This document shows positions 21,250-32,470 of a DNA stretch of 64,000 nucleotides, in pieces. The notes beneath the pieces were generated by a model. That model saw only the letters and a program-made list of their open reading frames with translations. It searched no databases and was not told the origin of the DNA. Within the stretch, counting starts at the first letter, position 1. Each line of letters starts with the position of its first letter. The DNA comes from Blasia pusilla. Taxonomy: Eukaryota; Marchantiophyta; Marchantiopsida; Blasiales. The translations under genes and the position numbers were made by a program. The DNA lies in assembly GCA_050084515.1 (NCBI GenBank), contig CM114271.1, positions 45,198,001 through 45,262,000 on the forward strand, given 5' to 3'.

Positions 21250-24179
21250 GTACTTCTTCTTACCAATTCTTCTCACGGTCAATTTTGTTGTTGTTGAAGA
21301 CGGTCTTCTGATTATTAGTTTCTTACATTTTATTGCGTGTCTGCCTTCAACAAGTAGCTGATGTCAAAAATTTGTGTTCGGGGCACGATACTTTGTCATT
21401 TTGTGATATCGAAATGATTGAAGAATTTGTGGCCAATGTCGGCATTCTATGATCGAATCCTCCTTACGTTTTTGTTTGTCGAAGTCTTTACCTTAAATAT
21501 CGAGGAATATCAGTTGGCTGCGTGTTCAAAGGGTAGATGGAGGTATGTTAGAGAATTCATTTCTCGCCTGGAGATGTGCGTGTCATAATTTAAGGAGAAT
21601 GAAGAAGGTAGGTACTAATTCTTAATATGCTATTTTTCGTTTGCGTCCAGAGTTGAAGCTTCCCCTTTACTGCTATGGCCAGCGTGATACAACAAAAGTC
21701 GTCATCAATCAAGGTGATAATCGTTTAATCGCTGCCGATCGTGACCATGCGGAGGGTCAAGATAGTGACGATGGCTTCTCTCTCGATTCCTTGCTCCTCT
21801 CACAGGTTTTGCATCAAATTCCTCAAAACTTTCTTTCTTTGTTGACGGGACATGAGTTCGGTGGTTAATTCTACCCTGGAGTTCGTCTATGGCTTAACCA
21901 CATAGTGGATCTTTGTTTGTTATGAGGACTTTTGTTGCTCTAGCTCCGTCCTCTGTCGGAGGCTTTCAGTTTTGAGAGGGTTAGCTGTCGTCGGATATTT
22001 GGCAATATCCCGTTCGTTTCGACTTCCTTGCATTGGAGGGGAGTGGTTCATTAAACTAAGACCGATTTTCATGTGCTTTTGACAGTGGGAGGATCGCATG
22101 GTGAAGGGGCTTTTCCGATATGATGTTACTGCCTGCGAGACAAAGGTGACTGATCTACAAATCTCTTTGTATCCATACTTTGTGAAGTGTAAATGCTCAT
22201 TCGCTTCTGAAAGATCTGAGCAACCTAACCATCAGGATCACTTCTGAACTGGGACTGAAGGATGTTGCGAAATTCAGGAAGGTGGAGACTGCTGGTTGGT
22301 TGTTTTTTAACGCAATGGCTCTCCTCATAATGAAGTCTGCATTGCTTGGTTGTGTAGGTGTTGCCAGGTTCGTACGGATTTATTGCCCAGCTTAATGAGG
22401 GACGACACTCGAAGAAGCGCCCGACAGAATTTCGCGTAGATCAAGTCCTTCAGCCTTATGATCCCAAAAAGTTTAATTTTACAAAAGTCGATCAAGAAGA
22501 GCTGCTTTTCGCATTCGACGAGAACAACAACAGCGGCAGTGTCTACGTGGACGCAGAACTTGTCGGAGATAGTCCCAATGTGGTTGCAATCAATGTAAGT
22601 AGTGAACACCGAGGTTTCATATCTGTTCTGATCTCTATCTAGAAACTGTTGATGTGTAAAACTGCATCAGACATCTTCCACAGGTTTTGCTGCCATCCGT
22701 TCTAAATCCATTGTCCACCTCATCTACGCCAGATGATCTGACAGAGGTTTTCTTGAAATAACTCGCGTCCTGAGAATTTTCTTGGAGTTGGAAAACGTAT
22801 GTTATTCGGCATTGTGTGGCTTGTGCTCCTCATTCATAATAAGAAGCAGCAGTATACCTGATCCATCGATAATTCTATGCGAAATGCAGTTGGCATTGTG
22901 CCTGAAGTTTGTCAAAAAATTTTAGGTCTTAGATCTCGAACTCACCTTTCCACTTGTTCTAATCCAGCTTGTTCGTCTTGCAGGTGAGCCCCATTGAGTA
23001 TGGCCATGTTCTTCTAGTACCGCATGTCAGGTCTCAGTACCCACAGAGGATCTGTGCTGAAACGTTTTTATTGGCGCTCCACATGACTGTAGAAGTGAAT
23101 AATCCTTACTTCCGTCTTGGCTACAACAGTCTTGGCGCTTTTGCCACCATCAACCATCTTCACTATCAGGTATTGGAACTTGGATGAACTTGGAGAACTG
23201 CTCTGGTGGTGTTGCACATGAGTAGGTTTATTTTAGCTTCATCTTGTGGTTAGGTCTGCTTTCTGGTATTATCAATTATTTAGAACGTAGACACGAGTAT
23301 CCGTTAAGGATGCAAACTTACTAGTTGTCAAAATAATCTTTGTGCAGGCATATTACCTCAATGTTCCTTTTCCTATTGAGCGCGCTGAAACTAAAAAGAT
23401 AGCTCGCACCCGCCGGTCAGGAGGTTGTAAAATTTCCGAGCTAGTCAACTATCCAGTACGGACTGTGGTATACCAGGTTGGGGATAGCTTGAAAGAACTA
23501 GCAAATGTTGTGGCAAAGGCATGCATCGCCTTACAGGACGACAACATACCTTTTAATGTCCTCATTGCAGATTGTGGAGCACGTGTTTTCCTCATCCCTC
23601 AGGTGTGTGAACAGGTTCCTTCCAGCAACAGTTGATGATGTCAGCCTGTCATGGACGTTTGCAATAGTACTCGGCGAGTTGTTTCTTCTCGCTAGACAGT
23701 ATAATAGTTCTATGTCAGATTTGTCAGTTAGTGAGGACTTCAACCGTGTATTACTATGGCGTGAGAATTTCAGTAGTCTGCAGTTTCAATGGCAGGGGGC
23801 TAGACGTCTAATGACTGGCTCTTTGTATCTGCATCCGAAGTGTTATGCAGAGAAACAAGCCCGTGGAGAAGTGGATCAAACGATTCTTGACACGCAAGTC
23901 AATCCCGCAGTGTGGGAAATCAGTGGCCATATTGTCTTGAAACGTAGGGATGATTTTGACATTGCGTCTGAAGAGTATGCCAAAAGGCTTTTGGCGGAGG
24001 TGTCCCTGTCAGAGGAACGGTTCACGCAGGTGAAACAGATGTGCAAAGATGTTGGCGAATTTGACAGCTTGGATACACATGATGAGGGTCTAAAATCTGG
24101 GTACGCAGGGCGTGCAACAGTTAAAAATTTCAAGTTTGGTGCAGGTTGCCCAAACCTTTGTGACGATTGGGCTGTTTGA
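21174..24179 (+). CDS. VTC2: GDP-L-galactose phosphorylase, seven coding exons, 435 aa
   Basis: The enzyme converts GDP-L-galactose and phosphate to L-galactose-1-phosphate and GDP, the committed step of the plant ascorbate (L-galactose) pathway. It belongs to the HIT/GalT superfamily and is cytosolic and nuclear. Coding exons: 21174-21249, 21651-21805, 22086-22145, 22358-22594, 22984-23169, 23348-23602, 23841-24179. All introns are GT-AG and the phases join to 1308 bases including TGA; Arabidopsis VTC2 is 442 aa. MLTIRRVPT opens the protein. WEDRMVKGLFRYDVTACETK is exon 3, and QLNEGRHSKKRPTEFRVD lies in exon 4. The HxHxQ nucleotidyl-transfer motif NHLHYQ (H234, H236, Q238) ends exon 5, where H236 corresponds to the catalytic His of the family. 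NPAVWEISGH is in exon 7. A main-frame TAG lies upstream of the ATG, which fixes the start. No lesion is seen. Confidence 0.96.
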
Positions 24180-25927
24180 ATCGAAAGTATCTCCCAGTTG
24201 TTAAACTGGAAGATTATTGTATCAAATGTAAAGAAAGTCAATATTTCTTACAAGCTGTGAATATCGCAGCAATTTCTATAATATACACTATTCCTTAATA
24301 CAGATCGTCTCGGAGCTGGTCTCTTATTCATTGCGATCGAGCATCGCCATGTATGCCGATGTGCGCACGCTCTAGTAACAATCGGTCATTAACGCAGCGC
24401 AGCAAACACTCTGAACATGCTTGTTGACAGGAAATTCTCACTCTCCACACTGAAGAAAAACTCGGATCGGTTGGATGTGTGGATAATACTCGTTTCACGA
24501 CCAATACTCTGTGAAAACGCGGAATGTAGACCATGGAGACCACCAGTCGTTACTAGTAGTTTTGCGGGCTAAGATACGATTGTGGAACAGGCAAAACTCT
24601 GACGAACTCTGCCTCGGAAGACATGCCCTCAGTTGTCGCCATCTTTGCAGGGGGTAAAATGCCGTCGGACTTCGTCTAAGCGGGAAGAGGCGAAAGAGTT
24701 TCGAACCGGAGTTCTCATCGTCGACGATAGCAACATGATCTACAGCGCGGCAGTCAACAGGACCTTGGAATGATAGTCAGAGTCGTGAAGTAAATACTAG
24801 TGAGGTCGGTTGAAGCTGCGAAAGTGGAAGAGTAGTCAAGGTCGGATCAGTGGAGCAAGGTGAATACTTGAAGGAATCTTCTGCATGTCATCCATCTATT
24901 CTCAAGAGAGGTATAGGAGTATGAATAGGAATGATTTAAAAGCAACCGTGGGTGCCCTTAGGGTTTAGGGTTCAGGTGCACTTCCATGGCTAAGGTGGAC
25001 GAGACGTTCACACTAGCGAAAAAAACTCCCTTCTACCTAAATGCTCTTCTTAGCTTCGTTGATGTTTGATCTTTGTACACCTCATGTGAACAAGCGCTCG
25101 CCAAAAGTCTTCTTCGATGTGGTTCAAGGCGACACTATGGGTTAATGTGCGGAATATTTTCTATCTTTAACTCAATACTTTGTGCATTGACCATATGATA
25201 AGGAATGAAAGGGTTTTCCATTATGCAATCCCATCTCCTTCATCTCGGATGTTCTTAAGTGGAAGGAATCACTTAAGAATAACCGAGTATAGATCTAATG
25301 GTGGTTGTTCACCTTTGCTACCTTAGTGTATTCTATTGATGAATATATTTCGTTCAAATATGGTAGCGCGGGCACATTTCAAATCTTTAGTTGTGGGAAA
25401 ACTCATAGACATTTTTTAATGTGAGTAGTTTTGCCAGCAATACCTTATGAGTAAAATGAAAGCATTCGTGTGCCATGTTTTATTGTTCTTTTTCCAAGTT
25501 GCCTATCCACGTATCTTCCAAATTTTTAAATCTGACTTGTTTTGGCAGCAATACCCGAGAAGTCGGAGGTATGTGGAAGAAAGTCAGTGAGCTTTTACTG
25601 AGACATAGGGAAATCATTAAGGCTCTTCCAAATACACCGTTCTTTTTCCTCTTTTCTCTCCATCTCACTATCCACACATGCTACAAATATTTTAGAATTC
25701 CTTTCTCCCCACCCCTCTCAAAGTGTTGCACGCTGTTTTACATATGTGTCAAACACTTGAAAAGTCTCATTTTAGGGAATGCATATGTAAGTTTAGCTCA
25801 CATGCATCATTAAAAATACATCTCCGCTCTGTATCAGGTCTCTATAAAGTCCTGGAACAAAACTATCGAGTTCCAAGGCACTCTACATGCGTCACCACTG
25901 AACAGGACCATGAACAATTGAGAAAAT
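24180..25927. other. VTC2 3' region and intergenic sequence
   Basis: The first about 120 bases are probably 3' UTR, AT-rich, with no strong AATAAA near the stop. A telomere-like box (tagggtttagggtt) lies at about 24960. No further gene is recognised; small ORFs at 25475-25932 have no motif. Confidence 0.5.
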
Positions 25928-26253
25928 CATGATCATTACTAATTGAACAAATGATAGGATGAAACTCAAAATACTCCATGGTTATGTGTTCATCCCACAA
26001 TAGTTACAACCATCCTGCATGGAGCGAGCCTCTATTTTACAATCATGTTAATTTCTTCCAAACACCTTGATTTTCACTTTAACTTGAACTCATGATCATT
26101 TCTACTTGAACAAACCATAGGACAAAGGTCAAAACACTTCATCATTATGTGTTCATCCCACAATGGTTACAACCATCTTGCATGGAGCGAGTCTCTATTT
26201 ACAATCATGTGAATATCTTCCAAACCCCTCAATTTTCACTTGAACTTGAACTC
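25928..26253. repeat. Tandem duplication, 163-bp unit, two copies
   Basis: Units start with catgatcatt at 25928 and 26091 and run in register through tatgtgttcatcccacaat and aaccatc-tgcatggagcga. They differ at scattered positions. There is no coding content. Confidence 0.85.
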
Positions 26254-26606
26254 TCATATGAATAAAAAACATTAAAAGCTCAACACGTGACCAACTAGCA
26301 TATGAAGCATGGCTATGTGTTGATCCAGTAGTGATCACGATGATCCCCTCTATAATTAATTTCCCTGTGTAGAATTTTAAATGATAATGAAAAACCCGCT
26401 AAATATCATCTCTGATTCATAAGACTCACAAGTATCCATCCATCATTGTATCACTAATGTTAACATTCGGAGGCCATAGGTGGATTGGTTAGCCAAAAAA
26501 TCTTTTTCTAGATAGTGATAGGCTACAACTTGATGGTATCAAATTGTGGGAGGAACTATGTGAGGCAAATCCAATAGTTCCATGTTTTAGACAGTTGAGA
26601 GCTTTG
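26254..26606. other. Intergenic, no gene
   Basis: AT-rich sequence between the 163-bp tandem duplication and the 130-bp repeat that flanks the gypsy 3' LTR block. Nothing recognisable. Confidence 0.5.
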
Positions 26607-27312
26607 TTGTGCGCATACATATTGCTACACAACATACATCGCTGGTTACATCTACACCACACAACACCGATCTTCTCCATACACGGGTAGATCCACACAT
26701 GTACAGAAATCAACTCATTCATATATATGGAGATCACACAACAAAAATAAAGAGTAGTAAAAACAACACACCCAGCCTAAAACTCCACTCCTCAATCTAC
26801 ATCGACATATCGAGCCTTGTCCACCCTGTGCTATCAAGGAATCCGGACGCTAGCACCCTAGTCCTATCTCACACACATACAAGAGAGGTGCTCCAATGGC
26901 CCAACATGAGAAAGATGGCTTGGGAAAACCATCTTCCTCCCTTATATAGGGTTGGGAAGAGCCAAAAGGCTCTTCCCCTAAAAATATCTATCCTCCTCGT
27001 AACCTGGTCAACAAGTCACCCAACTGTGAAAGACCTCAACAAGAAAATTGTCAAAAACGACCATCTTAACACAACGGACCTATCCTCAACATCATCCGAC
27101 ACCGTGGGATAAAGTTACACTCAAGACAGTCCGCTGGCTCCTAAGCCCTATCCACGATAGATCTCGGCCTATTGGCTACTCAGATGTGACAACTGTCGTA
27201 CGCAAATATATCGCTACATAACATATTTCCACACAACACCGATCTTTCCCATACACGGATAGATCCACACATGTATAGAAATCAACTCATACATATACAT
27301 GGAGATCAAACA
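26607..27312 (-). repeat. Two about 130-bp direct repeats bracketing the LTR block
   Basis: Segment 26607-26742 and segment 27192-27312 are near copies in the same orientation (shared: cacacaacaccgatctt, tagatccacacatgta, gaaatcaactcat, ggagatca-acaac). The 449-bp LTR block lies exactly between them. The right copy abuts a polypurine-like tract (minus strand: ctaggggggcggttg). Such a long flanking repeat is not a target-site duplication. It may come from recombination or a nested short-LTR element. Confidence 0.75.
26743..27191 (-). mobile_element. LTR block copy 2, probable truncated 3' LTR of the gypsy-DNMT element
   Basis: It is a close copy of 4371-4852 and 37072-37555, including TGTCACATCTGAGTAG at the minus-strand start. 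It lacks the roughly 500-bp distal portion found in the other two copies. It lies downstream (minus strand) of integrase and PHD, which is where a 3' LTR belongs. The 120-bp separation from the polypurine tract is unexplained. Confidence 0.6.
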
Positions 27313-27390
27313 ACCGCCCCCCTAGCTGGCAGTTGGATCCCCCCAACTTCAGATAGAAAATGTCACATCTCTCTGACATGACCTACTATC

Positions 27391-27630
27391 CTATACACAT
27401 CTCGGACATATCCATCGTGTTGTGGGAACTACATTAAGAGGGGGGGGGGAGGGGTCAGATATGACATATGCCACCCTCGAGAACAACCATCACATACCAA
27501 CATGGTGGTTGCACCCCTCGCAGATCCGCACAACATATACCTCAAGCTTGCAGGTACCACTGCCAAGCTCGGATCCACTGTCCCGTCCACGTTTGGAAGA
27601 TGACATCGTGCACATGATCCTTCCAAACCA
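27391..27630 (-). pseudogene. PHD finger at the C-terminus of the gypsy polyprotein
   Basis: PHD fingers are Cys4-His-Cys3 zinc modules that usually read histone H3 tails. The minus strand after integrase gives CARCHLPNVDGTVDPSL, then LRYMLCGSARGATTMLVCDG, CSRGWHMSYLTPP and, after a shift in a C-run, RWICPRCV and a stop at 27391-27393. Spacing fits a PHD: (C)xxC, CDGC, HxxC, CPRC. Two zinc ligands are Tyr here (LRYMLC, HMSYL), but a second copy at 57980-58125 keeps Cys at both (LRCMLC, HMACL). Both changes are TGT to TAT. Two frameshifts (about 27626 and 27435) put it out of the integrase frame. Ty3 elements more often end in a chromodomain. Confidence 0.8.
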
Positions 27631-27733
27631 CACCATCCCGTCCTTCCAACATGAGGACTCTGGTTGGTAATACCTCGCGCACACGTAGGATTGTATGCCC
27701 TGCAGTGACATCTAGCGTCGTGGTTGCCGCTTG

Positions 27734-28654
27734 CTATAAATACACGTATTCTCGAGGATGAAACCTCTTAATCCTTGGACGATAACCTCCTCCACGAATG
27801 GTCGCGTACCTCAATGTATCTCTATGTTGAGCAATAGCTAAGCTCTCAAAGACCATAGGCATAACTCTACGAAAAATCTCGGCCCTCTGTGAACACGCTT
27901 GTACCCACACATTTGGATCATCAAGATCTAACACCTTTGCCATGTCACATTGAATAGCTGCATGTAAATCTGGCTCTCTCCCAAAGAGCGAAAAGTACGG
28001 AGAAAATGACGCCAAGGATGCCTGCCGACTAAAGCGATAACCCATGAGGTCCCACTCCCTCAACTGTCCTCGCTTCAAGCCATACTTGTGCAATCCTCTC
28101 TTCAGCGTCTGTACTACTCTCTCCGCCAACCCATCCGCGTGAGGATGATCTTTGGACGTGGTGCGGTGATCTATCCGTGCGTGATCACACAAGGCCTGAA
28201 ACTCTCCCCTGAACTCGGTACCCTGGTCAGTCAACACCTCCGCCGGTGCACCAAAGTGACTAAGCACATGATCTAGAAAGGCATAAGTTGTTCCCTCGCT
28301 CGCCTTGTGTGGAAGTGCCACCAACTCTACCCACGGGGAGAAATGCTCCACCATGACCAACACGTACCTATGATGACGCCCCGTCAAAAGCAAAGGTCCC
28401 GCAAAGTCTAAACTCCACCAAAAACCTAAACCCATAATCGGAAAAGGATGTTACTGCGGAGTGGGAGCATTGAAGGATGCTCGTACTCTGTCACATACCA
28501 TACATCTGTCCACAAATTGTTGTACCCGAGTATGCATGCCGTGCCACCAATACTGAACATAGAGAAAGCTGTAAGTACGCTTTACTCCAAAATGCCCCAA
28601 CTCCTCATGGGTATGTCGCACTACACGTGCTTGCTGGGAAGGATGAGGTACCAC
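27734..28654 (-). pseudogene. Ty3/gypsy integrase (zinc-binding and DDE core)
   Basis: The integrase inserts the cDNA into host DNA. The HHCC zinc domain is HTHEELGHFG...CMVCDRV (28451-28654). The core has LDFAGPLL (first D), LTDQGTEFRGEF (second D) and HPHADGLAERVVQTLKRG (E), so the catalytic triad is present. A single stop near 28450 separates zinc domain and core, in the same frame. The C-terminal GPY-like tail RFHPREYVYL ends at TAG 27734-27736, and the same frame continues as ATTTLDVTAGHTILRVREVLP. The downstream PHD is a frameshifted extension. Similar integrases are common in plant gypsy elements. Confidence 0.93.
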
Positions 28655-28720
28655 TCGTATCCAAACATCTCCCTATACCCACAAAATATGCGTCCCCTCC
28701 CACCTGAACCTCATGGCTCT

Positions 28721-29560
28721 CTATAGGATCCAATCCCGCTGCATAGCACTCACTGTGCTCGCTATGATGCTAGTGCGCAAGAACTCCACAACCTCCACAT
28801 CGTCATGGATATCACGACCACATGTCGCCTCCTCACTAACCTCTAGATCCAAAGACTCATCATCCAACCCCACCACTAGAGTCATCACCTGCGACTGACC
28901 TACCATAGTCAACCAACAAAGATAGGCAGATGCATGCCAACCGGGCACTATCTTCTCATCACTCTCTCTATGCCATCGAGCTCCTCTGTCATTTCTCTGA
29001 CTCGGACATGGGTTATGACTCAACCCATCCGCATCCTGGTTCAGCCGACCTGGCCTATGAACCACCACAAACTCATACTCATGTAGTAATATAGCCCACT
29101 TGGCAAGCTTTCCCGTAAGCTTTTCGGACTCCATCAACCACCTCAACGGCTGATGATCAGTTATAAGTGTGAAAGGGTTGCCGAATAAATAGCACCTAAA
29201 ATGTGCCACAACCCACACTGTAGCCAAGCACTCTCCCTTATACGAGTTGTACTTCGGCTCTCCATGTTGTTCGATTGGCTCGCATAAGCCACAACAAACT
29301 CCCTCTCCTCGTCATTCCTCTAAGTAAGCACAGCTCCTAGAACCAACATGCTCCAATCCGTATGTAACTAGAATGGGCGACCCCTAACCGGTCTTTGTAA
29401 AATGGGTGAGGATGTCAACCTGTCCTTGAGCTCTTGAAATACTCGCTCTTGATTATCTCCCCTGATCAAGTCCCGTCAACAAGTTCAAAGACTTTGCAAT
29501 CGCACTTAAAGCTGTGACATATCATCAATAGAAGTTTTCCGTCCAAGAAATGCTCGGACT
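28721..29560 (-). pseudogene. Ty3/gypsy RNase H domain
   Basis: This domain degrades the RNA strand of the RNA/DNA hybrid. FVVAYAS, KYNSYKGECLATVWVVAHFRCYLFG, FTLITDHQPLRWLM, KLAKWAILLHEYEF and VVHRPGRLNQDADGLSH are in the correct order for a gypsy RNase H. The frame holds from 29227 down. The upstream part (29230-29560) is broken, with an LGAVLT-type block before it. An acidic linker (VVGLDDESLDLEVSEEA) leads towards the integrase. Confidence 0.9.
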
Positions 29561-29564
29561 CGAC

Positions 29565-30480
29565 TTACATCTCTGTAGGGCATGGAATCTGCATAATAGC
29601 CTCCACCTTCATCCGTTGAACGCCTAACCCACTCGTGTATATGGTGAGTCCCAAATACTCAATCTGCTCCTGAAAACATCTACACTTGCCTGGATGTAAC
29701 TTCAGTCCATGTAACTCCAATCGCCAAAACACCTCCTCCAGGTGTCGCTCATTCTCCTCAACCGTGGAACTGAAGATAAGAATATAATCTATGTAACATC
29801 GTACAAAATCCAAGCCAGCCAGAATCATTCCATCACTCTCTAAAACTCCGCAGGCGCGTTCTTCAACCCAAATGGTAAGAACTGCCACTTATACAAGCAA
29901 TCTCTCCCAAACCGGTCTATCCCCTAGAATGTTGTCTTCCCTGTGTCCTCCAACTTGATAGGAAGCTGATGATAGCGAGCACTGAGATTTAAAGTACTGA
30001 AGATCTTTCCAGGCCCTACCGCATGAAAGATCTCCTCAAGAGTAGGCATGGCGTACCGATCTGACCTCGTCTGTTGGTTGATAGGAGAGTAATCTCCACA
30101 CATCCGCCTATCTGTCCAATTGCCATACATATCCTTCTTCACCGGCATGACAGTGGCAGATGCATACTCCCCATGTGATAACTCCACAAGTCCTGCCTCC
30201 AACAAGTCCAGACTCTTGCTCTGAATCAAGGCTCGCTCCATATCACAATACCTGTAGGGTCGACGAAAGATTGGCGTATCACATGCCAACTCAATCCGTA
30301 TCCCGAGACCCTTTAGCATATCCAAGTCTCTCATACTGAAGGCAAAACAACTGACATGCCCTCTCACAAACCTATGAACTCGCTGTTGCTGTCTTCCTAT
30401 CAACTTGAGACCTATCATAGGCCTCCAAGTCTCCATCGTGACCTCACTCGGAGAGGACGCAACCTTCGGCTTTGGTTGCT
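29565..30480 (-). pseudogene. Ty3/gypsy reverse transcriptase with both metal-binding sites altered
   Basis: RT copies element RNA into cDNA. Order seen on the minus strand: PIFRRPYRY, LLEAGLVELSHGEYASATVMPVKK, MCGDYSPINQQT, MPTLEEIFH, IFSTLNLSARYHQLPI, then after TAG GIDRFGRDCLYKW, LPFGLKNAP, and FVRCYIDYILIFSST, HLEEVFWRL, CRCFQEQIEYLG. Two catalytic Asp sites are lost. The first reads STLNLSARYHQ where the family has D, and the YxDD box reads YIDY (29784-29795). One frameshift lies between 29924 and 29888, since the 29565-29888 piece is in another frame. This copy cannot be active as read. Confidence 0.93.
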
Positions 30481-30739
30481 ATGCAGCAATCCTAGTCACC
30501 TCCGCAACAACCACTCCACTCTGACCTCCTTCCCCATGCTCCACATCCAAAAAATGAACATGTGCCGCTCTGGCCTCCTTCGCACTCTCCGCTCGAACGA
30601 CATCCCGGGAAGTCTATGGGTGCCTATCTCTCCTCGTCTCGCCCCAAGCCAATGCCTGTATAGATCCTGTAGGCAATGGTACAACGCATGGACGTAACGT
30701 CATGCATGACACTCGCATCCGTATCTACTCAACCATACC

Positions 30740-31936
30740 TAGGCTGACTATCCATGTGAGACAGTTGAGTTCCATCGCTTGCCCCAAAACCTCTCTTCGG
30801 AATGCCTCAGTTATACCTGGCATCGCCGTAATACCCGTAGCAAAACCCATGGCGCGCTCATCTGATGTAGGCTCCTCGGATGCTCAGGTCACATCATCCT
30901 AAATCATACCTGGTCCTCCTTGACGAAAGGCATGGGATGCTAGGAAGGTCACCAACATAGGTAAGGCTGCCCTCAACTCCCCTACCCTATTGGCCATCGC
31001 CAACGGTGGTCTATCATCCCGCGTCACCACCTGAGATCGACGACCTGAGCCCAAAATAGCATCTAGTGTGAGATGTGGTGCTCTCTGGACTCCATCGTAT
31101 GCTGGACTCAGTACCTCTGATGGTATCAGGTTCATCCACCATAGTTGTAGACGATGGGCCCGTGATCCAACTCTCCCTGTATCTAACAACACAGTAGGTC
31201 CCAACCAAGATCTCACTTTATGCACACTCGTCATCACACGTGCATGAGTGTCTCCCAACAACGGCACGTTCTCCAAAATATACGCCGGAGAACAAGTCTG
31301 ACTCTCCTGCAAGTGTCATACTACTTGCAGCATCTCCCAAAACATCCCTGACCTCGGATTGTGCAATCCAAACCCTCAGCCAACTAATGAATGACCCTGA
31401 CATGGCCATCCAACAATCACCAAATGAATGGTGCCAACTCTATCTAGATCTTGCGCCCCCACCAAAGACATGTCGGTGGATAGTGTATGTTGATATCCCC
31501 ATACAACAGATACCGGCAACAACTCAGGATACCTCTGGACCAATCTCGCTACGTGATGTAATGATACTCTCTGCACGGTCTTATCTCTCTCCACATAAAG
31601 GTACTCATGCATCTGTACGCCCGCATGCAATACCGCTGCCAATCCTGTGCTAATCCCTCCGAAGAGATCTAACACCCTAACACCCTCCTTTGGACACTGC
31701 CATACAACGGGTGTGGTATCTACTGGGGTCAACGTTTCCACTTGAGGGGCCTGACCACCACATGACTCTCGCTGCTCCGGGATAAAGGCATGACTCCACG
31801 CCTGCCTCACAAGGTCGTCGGCGCTCCTCTGTAGCTTTCGAGTCGTACCCCACAATGGAGAAGAGGTCTCACCATTTCCCTCCCACAACTCTCCTCGCCA
31901 GCTAACACTACTTGTGAAAGCTGCCAACGTGGTCAT
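30740..31936 (-). pseudogene. C5 cytosine DNA methyltransferase domain inside the gypsy polyprotein
   Basis: C5-MTases transfer methyl from SAM to cytosine C5. Motifs in canonical linear order on the minus strand are: I VLDLFGGISTGLAAV (about 31650, SAM binding); II YLYVERD; IV GWPCQGHS with catalytic Cys codon 31400-31402; VI YILENVPLLG (ENV at 31265-31273); VIII GSRAHRLQLWW (about 31130-31170); a variable target-recognition-like stretch; then X-like FRREVLGQAMELNCLTW (about 30760-30800). The PCQ tripeptide and unpermuted order argue against a DRM origin. The whole domain is in the same codon phase as protease (32024-32446) and RT (29924-30436), so it was part of the polyprotein. Two TGA within 31310-31380, a TAG or two near 30740-30900, and no frameshift inside. 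A host DNMT read by chance is excluded by the phase and flanking pol linkers. Confidence 0.92.
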
Positions 31937-32023
31937 AGACTCGTCTTGTGATCGACCTCTTCATCCCGCAAACTGCATGGGTAGTTGACTCATCCGGCCG
32001 TGTCGATAAGCAAAGGTCTCTTC

Positions 32024-32446
32024 CTAGAAGTCAAGGATGAATCCTAGGGGATATAACAGTGTACTCCCCACCAACACATCGTACGACTCAGCTAGTGTCG
32101 TAATCGCACGTGTGCGCACCATAGCACTATCCGTCGCATGCTCTCGCTGGACTCTATCAACAATTTCCTGTCGAGTCATATACTGCGTGGGTGACACACC
32201 CCCAATCGAGTACTGTATTTGGAAGGGACAAGGCTCAATGTCGGCCTTCCGTAACCCCAACGCTAAACACGCCGCCTTCCCTAACATCAAGGGCTGCGCT
32301 CCCAAATCAAGTAGGACGCGCTGGGGGTGGTATATTGTCCCCGTCGGACTAACCAAGCGAAATACTCCAGCTTGATTATCCAATTTCACTACTCTAGGTG
32401 TCACCACTTCTCGCTCTATGACCAGATGAGTTGGCATATCTACCAA
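32024..32446 (-). pseudogene. Retrotransposon aspartic protease
   Basis: The retropepsin-like domain releases the polyprotein products. VLLDLGAQPLMLGKAACLALGL carries the LLDxGA active-site pattern (usual DSG/DTG, here DLG). Flanks include VSPTGTIYHPQ and YDVLVGSTLLYPLGF near the end. It sits between gag and the DNMT in one frame. The ORF ends with a stop at 32024, and the same frame continues into the DNMT leader. Confidence 0.8.
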
Positions 32447-32470
32447 CTTTGCCGCCGCCGCATGCCATGA

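Noticed and set aside
23505-24179. A 224-aa ORF at the VTC2 3' end taken as its own gene
   Set aside because: It is the last VTC2 exon plus read-through of the intron at 23603-23840. The conserved protein uses only 23841-24179.
30740-31936. DNMT as an independent host gene or host exon
   Set aside because: It has no promoter, ATG context or introns, and is phase-linked on both sides to retrotransposon protease and RT.
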